Assembly: GCA_022842935.1 (NCBI GenBank)
Contig: JALHOP010000020.1
Location: 1 to 64,000 of the forward strand
Reading direction: 5' to 3'
Length of the DNA stretch: 64,000 bases
Origin: Myxococcota bacterium
Lineage (GTDB): Bacteria; Myxococcota; XYA12-FULL-58-9; JALHOP01
The notes under the pieces were generated by a model that was given only the letters and a program-made list of their open reading frames with translations, was not told the DNA's origin and searched no databases. Of the stretch, positions 55,563 to 61,923 are shown in pieces; the stretch's first letter is position 1; each line of letters opens with the position of its first letter. The translations under genes and the position numbers were made by a program.

Positions 55563-55974
55563 CGTCGACCGCTTGGTTGCGCTCGAGGGCGCATCGGGTA
55601 TCGCCGAGCGTACCGCTGAAGCGTACAGACATGAGCTCTCGCTCACCTGGTCCCGCGTCCTGGTACTCGAGCTTCCCCACGTTGGGGTGGTCGGCGCCGC
55701 GGTCTATTGGCTCGTCGAAGACGAGGTCGAGCTGCACTGGATCACCGTTCATCCGGAGCACCGGCGACTCGGCCTCGCGCGGAGGCTCCTCGATGCCATG
55801 TGCACCGACGTGCGTTCGCGAAAAGCGCGTCGTGTGCTGCTGGAGGTCCGTCGCGGGAACGACGCCGCCAGGGCCTTCTACCGATCCTACGGTTTTGGCG
55901 AGATCGGAGTCCGCGCTGGCTACTATCAAGCGGACGGTGAAGATGCGATCGTCATGGAGAAGCTTCTCGGATGA
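55528..55974 (+). CDS. RimI-like GNAT acetyltransferase
   Basis: A 148-residue GNAT protein. Acetyl-CoA-binding motif A is visible as HPEHRRLGLARRLLDAM (RxxGxA), with the substrate-side ITVHP and the C-terminal ARAFYRSYGFGEIGVRAGYY of RimI, which acetylates the N-terminal Ala of ribosomal protein S18. ATG 55528 has SD GAGGTGCAGG; a much longer frame upstream is the shadow of the SurA gene. Clustering with engB supports a ribosome role. Confidence 0.85.
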   Translation: MHAAIRNATDADVDRLVALEGASGIAERTAEAYRHELSLTWSRVLVLELPHVGVVGAAVYWLVEDEVELHWITVHPEHRRLGLARRLLDAMCTDVRSRKARRVLLEVRRGNDAARAFYRSYGFGEIGVRAGYYQADGEDAIVMEKLLG

Positions 55975-56069
55975 GTTGCGGTCGCGGATAAGCGAATCGA
56001 AAGAGGTAGCCGCCAAGCGGCTTCGGACCTGGCGGGCACGTTCCCCGCCAGCTTCCCAGCGGGGAGTGC

Positions 56070-57458
56070 TTGAGTAAACGTCCGCCAAACAAAGGCTTGA
56101 GCCCGGGCAAGCAGCCGGGCACGGGTAACCAACCGGTAGGCGCGGAAGCCTTCGGGAAAGACCCCAAGGGCGCGCATACGGGCGCGATGGCCTTTGGCGA
56201 GGGCGACGCGCAGCATCCGCTTCGCGGCGCCTTGTTGTTTGGCAACGATCCCAAGGGCGCGCCGCGCGGCAGCGAGTCGTTTGGCGGCCCCGATGCCAAG
56301 CTTCCGCTGCGGGGCGCGCTACTCTTCGGCAACGACCCCAAAGGCAAGCCGCGCGGCAGCGAGGCCTTCGGCGGGTCCGACACCGAGATGCCCCTGCGCG
56401 GCGCACTGCTTTTCGGTAACGATCCGCAGGGCGGGCCACGCGGCAGCGACGCGTTCGGCAACGATTCCCAGCTCGCCACGGGTTCGGCCGCCTTCGGTGC
56501 TGCCCAGCTCGTCCCCGATCGGCTGTTCAAGGATGCAATCGCCTACGACTTCGCTGGCGTGCTTCTCACGGTTGACACCGAAGGCCTCGCCGGGATCCGC
56601 AAGGACCCGCGCGACCGCGTCCGCGAGCGCGTTGTGTCGGTGCTCGAGCGGCGTCTGCACATTGATCCGCAGCGCCTACGCCATGGACTCAGCGAAGACT
56701 CCGTTCCGTGGGGGCGCATGAAGCGCGATGACGCCATGGACAAAGAGCTCATCGAGCAACTGCGTGCCTGGTGGAAGGTTGCGCCGGGTCATGTGCTGGG
56801 GATCGGGCACGCGCGCGACGTTCTCGAGAGCATGGACCGTATGCATACGTTCGAGTTGCGCTGCGAGTGGGATGCACGCCCAGTCCGCTTAAGCGTACTC
56901 GGCCCGGGCGGTGAGGCGGTCGCCTACGCGGATGGGGCCATCCACAAACAGCATGAGTTCTTGGTGTTCCGCACACCCGAGAAGCTCATCTTTGCTTACG
57001 TCGACATGGTTGTGCCCCGGGAGAACGCCCAGGTCGCGCGGGTGCGTAACGCCGATGGCTCTGCGGTCGGCGCCTTCGAGCTGACTACACCTGCGGTCGC
57101 CGAGTCCGCGACCGGCAAGCGCGTTCAGCTCAAGGGCACCCTGCGCGACGCGCAGGAGCGAGTCGCCTTTCGGCTGGTCGAGGAGCGCAGCGGTCCCAAG
57201 TCGTTCCTCGCTCATTTGCTCGCACCCGACAGCGACGAAAAGGTTGGCCGTATCGAGGACAAGATGTCGGGTGGAAAGATCCGAACCGTCATCGAGGTGG
57301 ACCTCGCGATTCCGCGCCTGCTCACCTGGGCGGTGGGCGCGTTGATGGCGGACCTCGCGCGCTTGCGTCGCGCTGGCTGGCCGGACGTGCCAAGCAGTGG
57401 ACCCGAGGAGCAAGTCGAGTCGATCGAAGAGGCGTTGGGGCCGCGTCGGCGGCGTTGA
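56070..57458 (+). CDS. Protein with 29-residue N-terminal repeats, unknown C-terminal domain
   Basis: A 462-residue protein. The start is TTG after SD GGGGAG. Residues 24-150 are made of repeats: a degenerate copy, then three close copies of a 28-29-residue unit (50-135) with pattern PLRGALLFGNDPKG-x-PRGSE-x-FGG-x-D. Residues 150-240 are helical and charged (RDRVRERVVSVLERRLHID). Residues 260-420 form a beta-rich part (HTFELRCEWDARPVRLSVLG, LIFAYVDMVVPRENAQVARV) that weakly recalls lipid-binding scramblase/LURP-type folds. The end is helical. No signal peptide. Function unknown. Confidence 0.75.
   Translation: MSKRPPNKGLSPGKQPGTGNQPVGAEAFGKDPKGAHTGAMAFGEGDAQHPLRGALLFGNDPKGAPRGSESFGGPDAKLPLRGALLFGNDPKGKPRGSEAFGGSDTEMPLRGALLFGNDPQGGPRGSDAFGNDSQLATGSAAFGAAQLVPDRLFKDAIAYDFAGVLLTVDTEGLAGIRKDPRDRVRERVVSVLERRLHIDPQRLRHGLSEDSVPWGRMKRDDAMDKELIEQLRAWWKVAPGHVLGIGHARDVLESMDRMHTFELRCEWDARPVRLSVLGPGGEAVAYADGAIHKQHEFLVFRTPEKLIFAYVDMVVPRENAQVARVRNADGSAVGAFELTTPAVAESATGKRVQLKGTLRDAQERVAFRLVEERSGPKSFLAHLLAPDSDEKVGRIEDKMSGGKIRTVIEVDLAIPRLLTWAVGALMADLARLRRAGWPDVPSSGPEEQVESIEEALGPRRRR
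56217..56474 (+). repeat. Three in-frame 84-87 bp tandem repeats
   Basis: Units at 56217-56303, 56304-56390 and 56391-56474 (the last is 84 bp) encode the near-identical PLRGALLFGNDPKG blocks. Codon changes between copies show they are not very recent. They keep the reading frame. Confidence 0.88.
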
Positions 57459-57464
57459 ACGTCG

Positions 57465-57944
57465 TCATCGGCGGTGCAGAGCCTCCAGCCAAGGCCGCAA
57501 GTCGTGTCGCCGCACCGCCGAGTGGATAATCCGCTCTAGCGGAACGTCGGGGCGACGCGTCAACCCCTTCTGCTTCAATGCGGCGTCGATAGCGCGTGGG
57601 AGCAATCCTCGCTGGTGCATGCTCGCGAGGCTCGCCGCTAGGCCATCGTCGAGACGTCCGGCAAGCACGGTCGCAAGACTCTCGCTGCCAGCTTCAGGCG
57701 CTGCGAGGCAAAGCTCGACGGCTCGCCGGAGCCAGGCACGGGTCGCATCTATGCCTGCGGGCGCTTGGCGAGGCACGGCCGGAGGTTTGAGCGGACAGGG
57801 TTGCCGCGCCTTCGGCGGGGTGCGGCTGCGACGTCGCAGAACGACTGTGATGGGGGGCAACACGACGATCGGCGCGGCGCGGGGCGCTGCATCACCCTCG
57901 CACGCTTTGCTGAACGCCACGGACCAAGCCTTATAAACCTGCAT
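57465..57944 (-). CDS. Protein of unknown function
   Basis: A 159-residue protein; ATG 57944 has SD GGAGG about 10 nt upstream. The N-terminal half is mixed (AAPIVVLPPITVVLRRRSRT), the C-terminal half helical and Arg/Leu-rich (GLLPRAIDAALKQKGL, PLERIIHSAVRRHDLRPWL). No family recognised. It converges on the repeat-protein gene with a 6 bp gap. The plus strand is open here too, so gene status is only fair. Confidence 0.55.
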   Translation of the reverse strand: MQVYKAWSVAFSKACEGDAAPRAAPIVVLPPITVVLRRRSRTPPKARQPCPLKPPAVPRQAPAGIDATRAWLRRAVELCLAAPEAGSESLATVLAGRLDDGLAASLASMHQRGLLPRAIDAALKQKGLTRRPDVPLERIIHSAVRRHDLRPWLEALHRR

Positions 57945-58163
57945 GGGGAATAGGCCTCCGGGCGGCGCGTCGGCGTCGCCCCAAAAGGCCTTGTGCAAGC
58001 GTCGATCCCACGCTGGACGGCGCTAAATCGGGCGGTTCGAGGGGCTTGCCGCAGCCAAGTGTCGCGAATTGCGACGCGCAAACGAAAAACCGGGAACCAC
58101 AGACGCCTGGTTGCCGATACAGCATACGGAGCCGCGACAATGCAGGACGTCTGCGCGCCAGAC

Positions 58164-58706
58164 TTAAACGATCGAGATGCCCAGAACTGCCGCCGCGCGC
58201 AGCAGCGCCGTTGCGGACTTGGCGTCGCTAATTTCGCCATTCACGGCCATGCGGACGGCGTCACGGAAGGGGATGCGCTTCACCTCGAGCAACTCGTCGT
58301 CCTCGAGCTGCTGCCCGACGTCGACCAAGTTGGTCGCGAGGAACAAAAAGATCCGCTCGTTGCAGAAGCCCGGTGTTGCGTAGATGAAACCGATGGGCCG
58401 CAGCGTACCAGCACGCAGTCCGACCTCCTCGACGAGCTCGCGGCTGGCGCAAAGCGCTGGGTCTTCTCCGTGGTCGAGCTTGCCGGCCGGGATCTCGACG
58501 ATCCACGCGCCACCCGCCGAGTATCGGTATTGCCGGATCAACGTGACTGTTTGGTCCTCGTGCAGCGGGACAATGGCCGCGGCACCCGGATGCTCAACGT
58601 AGTCGAGGTCGACCACGCGACCATTGGGGAGCTGGACGGTGTCCACGCTGACCTTGATGGTGCGACCCTTGTGGACGTCCCGTCGGGAAACCAACCCACT
58701 TGCCAT
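58164..58706 (-). CDS. Nudix hydrolase (ADP-ribose pyrophosphatase-like)
   Basis: A 180-residue Nudix protein with a complete Nudix box GKLDHGEDPALCASRELVEEVG (GX5EX7REUXEEXG), here quoted in part: GKLDHGE then SRELVEEVGL. The preceding VPLHEDQTVTLIRQYRY and following FIYATPGFCNERIFLFLA match ADP-ribose pyrophosphatase-type members. It should hydrolyse ADP-ribose or similar nucleoside diphosphates. ATG 58706 has SD AAGGGG. Divergent from the cysteine-desulfurase-like gene (101 bp). Confidence 0.9.
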   Translation of the reverse strand: MASGLVSRRDVHKGRTIKVSVDTVQLPNGRVVDLDYVEHPGAAAIVPLHEDQTVTLIRQYRYSAGGAWIVEIPAGKLDHGEDPALCASRELVEEVGLRAGTLRPIGFIYATPGFCNERIFLFLATNLVDVGQQLEDDELLEVKRIPFRDAVRMAVNGEISDAKSATALLRAAAVLGISIV

Positions 58707-58807
58707 GATTCGACCCCTTCGACGCTGCGCGTGATGTGTATGCGCCGGCTTCGCGGTATCCATACCCACGTGCGGGGGTGTTCGCTACCTCCGCCGGAGC
58801 TATCCGC

Positions 58808-60448
58808 ATGAGCACCTTGCAGACCCACGTTCCCGTCAACGCCCCATCGCGCGCCAAGCGTCGCGACCTCTTTTCGCGGCTCGCCAAGGACTTCATGGGC
58901 CTCGACCGCCACGACCCGGTCATCACCATGGACGGCGCGCTGGCGAGCAAGCGCCGCGTCTACCTCGACACCACGGCGACCGCACTGATGCCGCGTCTCA
59001 TCGCCGATAGTCTCAACGACTATTACACGCATGCCTGCGCCAACAGCCACACTGACGCGCATCGAGCTGGTCGCGACACCACCGCCGCAATCGAGTACAG
59101 CCGGGACGCGATCGGTCGACTATTGGGCTACGACCCCACACGCGACGTCGTGCTCTTCACCGCGAACGGTGCCACCGGCGCCACGAACTTCCTTGCGCGC
59201 GCTCTGTTCCCTCCGGAGCTGCGCGCAATCGTCAAGCGCTTCCCGAAGGGCGTGCCGCCCGAGTTCCGCCGCATGTTGCGTGAGTCGCTCGGTGCGGCCA
59301 TGCAGACCGCCCTCGACGAGCTCGAGGCGCGTCCGCTGATCGTCACCACGATTATGGAGCACCATAGTAACCTCCTCCCGTGGATCGAGGCAGTCGGTAA
59401 GCACAACGTTCGCGTCGTTGGTGTGAATGGTGCCGACGGCACCCTCGACATGGACGCTTTCGACCGCATCATGGCGAGCGAAGGCAGCCGCGTCAGACTC
59501 GTCGCGGTAACCGGAGTCTCCAACGTCACTGGCATCGTCAACCCCGTGCGTCGCATGGCGAAGGTTGCGCACCAATGTGGAGCGCAGATCCTCGTCGACG
59601 CCGCGCAATGGATTCCGCACGCGAAGGTGGACTTGCACCAAGCAGATGCGAGTGAAGACATCGACTTCGTCACGCTCAGTGGTCACAAGCTCTACGCCCC
59701 CGGGAGCCGGGGCGCTCTCATCGGCAACATGGCAACCTTCGACTGCAATCGCTGCATCAGCGACGTTGGCGGCGGCATGGTCGAATACGTGGCCATCGAC
59801 GACTACGACGTGAAGAAGCAGGTCACGGCGCGCGAAGAGGCGGGCACCCCGAATATTCCTGGCACCATCGCAATGGGGCTCATCGCCGAGATGCTCGACC
59901 GAGTAGGCATGGACGTCGTCGCCGAGGCCGAAGAACAGCTCACCGCGAAGCTCATGGAGCGCCTGCTGCAAATCGACGGCGTGAAGGTTTACGGCGCCAC
60001 CGACATCGGCCGCGTTCATCGCGCTGGCGTCGTGTCGTTCAATGTCTTGGGATACGAACACGGGCTCGTCGCTGCTTACCTGAACGACGTACACAACATC
60101 GCGGTGCGTGACGGTTGTTTCTGCGCCCACCCTTACGTCAAGCAGCTCATGCGATTTGGGCACGAGGAAGAGAAGTGCTTCCGGGCCCAGATGGTCCAGG
60201 GCGACCGGCGCAACATCCCCGGCATGGTGCGCGCATCCCTGGGGGTGTACTCGACAGCCGACGACGTCGCGGTTCTTGGCGACGCTCTCGAGTCGTTCAA
60301 GAAAGACGCCGATCGTATCGCTAGCCGCTATAGCGTCCACATGGACGGCACCTACCGGCTCAAAGAGATGCCGCCACTTCCGTGTACTTTCGATGTGAAG
60401 GACCTGGTCGCCAACTGGGAGAAGGGTGGAGAGCGAATCGCCCACTAG
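58808..60448 (+). CDS. Long class-V aminotransferase, cysteine-desulfurase-like (SufS/CsdA group)
   Basis: A 546-residue PLP enzyme, ATG 58808 with SD GGAGC. SufS is about 406 residues, so this is long. Key segments: YLDTTATALMP, VLFTANGATGATNFLARALF, TTIMEHHSNLLPW (His stacking on PLP), VDAAQWIPH, LSGHKLYAPGSRG (PLP Lys) and VRDGCFCAHPYVK (Cys at the SufS catalytic loop, with a second Cys two residues before). An insertion of about 45 residues lies after FLARALFPPE, and an N-terminal part before residue 50 is additional. It should remove sulfur from Cys or act on a related substrate; there are no suf genes nearby. Confidence 0.85.
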   Translation: MSTLQTHVPVNAPSRAKRRDLFSRLAKDFMGLDRHDPVITMDGALASKRRVYLDTTATALMPRLIADSLNDYYTHACANSHTDAHRAGRDTTAAIEYSRDAIGRLLGYDPTRDVVLFTANGATGATNFLARALFPPELRAIVKRFPKGVPPEFRRMLRESLGAAMQTALDELEARPLIVTTIMEHHSNLLPWIEAVGKHNVRVVGVNGADGTLDMDAFDRIMASEGSRVRLVAVTGVSNVTGIVNPVRRMAKVAHQCGAQILVDAAQWIPHAKVDLHQADASEDIDFVTLSGHKLYAPGSRGALIGNMATFDCNRCISDVGGGMVEYVAIDDYDVKKQVTAREEAGTPNIPGTIAMGLIAEMLDRVGMDVVAEAEEQLTAKLMERLLQIDGVKVYGATDIGRVHRAGVVSFNVLGYEHGLVAAYLNDVHNIAVRDGCFCAHPYVKQLMRFGHEEEKCFRAQMVQGDRRNIPGMVRASLGVYSTADDVAVLGDALESFKKDADRIASRYSVHMDGTYRLKEMPPLPCTFDVKDLVANWEKGGERIAH

Positions 60449-60455
60449 GGGCTAC

Positions 60456-60612
60456 CGGTCGTCGGCGATCGGCCAACGGCCATCGACAGTCGGCAATCGG
60501 CAGTCGGCAGTCGGCAGTCGGCAGTCGGCAGTCGGCAATCGGCGATCGGCGATCGGCCAACGGGGCTCGGCCATGGACCGTCGACCATGGGCGCTCGGCG
60601 ATCCAGCCAGTG
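60456..60612. repeat. Heptanucleotide CAGTCGG-type tandem array
   Basis: Tandem 7-bp units CAGTCGG, CAATCGG and CGATCGG, with at least five identical CAGTCGG units in a row near 60500-60535, then decaying copies. A CCATGG-x8-CCATGG palindrome follows (about 60570-60590). It lies between the cysteine-desulfurase-like gene and the FemAB-like gene. A related CTATCGG array is at 52511-52595. Confidence 0.85.
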
Positions 60613-60669
60613 GACTCTCAGTAATCGGTCATCAATGCGCCCCGGTCCATTCGTGATTACACTCGCCCA

Positions 60670-61923
60670 ATGCCGACCCCCCGCGCGGCAGGCTCGTCCC
60701 TAACGGTCCATGAGAGCCTCGCCGACATCCCAGCTTCCGACTGGGATGCTCTTGTCACCTACGACTCACCCTTCGTTTCGCATGCGTTCCTGCGCTTGCT
60801 CGAAACGAGCGGCAGCGTCGGTGCCGATGCGACGGGCTGGATGCCTCAGTACATTGTCGCGCGCGAGGGCGAGCGCGTCGTGGGGGCGCTACCCGCCTAC
60901 CTGCGTGGTGACAGCTACGGCGAATATATCTTCGACTGGTCGTGGGCGCAGGCTGCCCAGCGGGCGGGCCTTCCGTACTATCCGAAGGTGACCGTGGCGG
61001 TGCCGTTTACGCCGGCCACGGGGGCGCGCATCCTGCTGCATCCAGCCGTCGACCACGCTCGGACACGCGCGCTGCTACTCGATGGACTGCTCCAGTTGAC
61101 CGCGAAAACAGACAGCTCGTCCGCGCATGTGCTCTTTTGCCTCGAGGACGAAGCGCAAGCGCTCGCGGACGCGGGCTTCATCCGTCGCTCGACCCACCAG
61201 TATCACTGGCGCAACGACGGTTATTCGACCTTCGACGACTTCCTTGCAACTCTCCGCCACGAGAACCGCAAGCAGATCAAGAAGGAGCGCCGCAGAGTCG
61301 CCGAGCAAGGTGTCATCATCGAGCGATTGGCAGGTGACCGGGCAAGCGAGCGCGACTGGGCTCTCATGTACGAGCTCTATCGCAGCACCACCGACCGAAA
61401 GTGGGGCAGCCCCTACCTCACGAAGCACTTCTTCACACAGGCCCGCGATGCCGTCGGCGATCGTGCGCTCCTCACGCTTGCGCGACGCGGCGACAACGTC
61501 ATTGCCGGGACGCTGAGCTTCCAGGCTGGCAAGCACCTCTTCGGCCGCTACTGGGGTGCCCGCGAGCAGGTCGACAGCCTGCACTTCGAGCTCTGCTACT
61601 ACCAGCTCATCGAGCACGCCATTGTCACCGGCAAGACGCTCGTCGAAGCCGGCGCGCAGGGGGATCACAAGCTCAAGCGCGGCTTCGTGCCAGTGGTCGT
61701 TCACAGCGCCCACCACATCGAAGATGCGCGTTTGCGAGCAGCCGTGGCGCGTGCCTGCGACGACGAGGCTCGGCAACTGCGCGCTCTTCTCCCTGAATGG
61801 GCGACCCACGCACCCTTTCGCGAAGGTGCGGAGCCCAAGTACCCACAAAGCGCGGGCATCGCCATCGCGGGCGGAGCAGTGCGCGAGGTGGGCGATGACG
61901 CCCCCTCGCGCGACCACGGTTAA
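60670..61923 (+). CDS. FemAB-like GNAT protein (PF04339-type)
   Basis: A 417-residue cytoplasmic protein. Family features: DSPFVSHAFLRLLETSGSVG near the N-terminus, WSWAQAAQRAGLPYYPKVTVAVPFTP (part AGLPYYPKVTVAVPFTP), HWRNDGYSTFDDFLATLR, KQIKKERR and FGRYWGAREQVDSLHFELCYYQ (part FGRYWGAREQ). This is the FemAB-like GNAT family often called peptidogalycan biosynthesis protein; the true reaction is not known. Its TAA lies inside a TTAA palindrome shared with the convergent gene. Confidence 0.87.
   Translation: MPTPRAAGSSLTVHESLADIPASDWDALVTYDSPFVSHAFLRLLETSGSVGADATGWMPQYIVAREGERVVGALPAYLRGDSYGEYIFDWSWAQAAQRAGLPYYPKVTVAVPFTPATGARILLHPAVDHARTRALLLDGLLQLTAKTDSSSAHVLFCLEDEAQALADAGFIRRSTHQYHWRNDGYSTFDDFLATLRHENRKQIKKERRRVAEQGVIIERLAGDRASERDWALMYELYRSTTDRKWGSPYLTKHFFTQARDAVGDRALLTLARRGDNVIAGTLSFQAGKHLFGRYWGAREQVDSLHFELCYYQLIEHAIVTGKTLVEAGAQGDHKLKRGFVPVVVHSAHHIEDARLRAAVARACDDEARQLRALLPEWATHAPFREGAEPKYPQSAGIAIAGGAVREVGDDAPSRDHG

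Noticed and set aside
59120-60445. A 441-codon minus-strand frame inside the cysteine-desulfurase-like gene
   Set aside because: The plus strand carries PLP-Lys and active-site Cys motifs; the minus frame is a shadow.
52511-60612. The two heptanucleotide arrays as CRISPR arrays
   Set aside because: Units are 7-8 bp with no spacers, and no cas genes are present.
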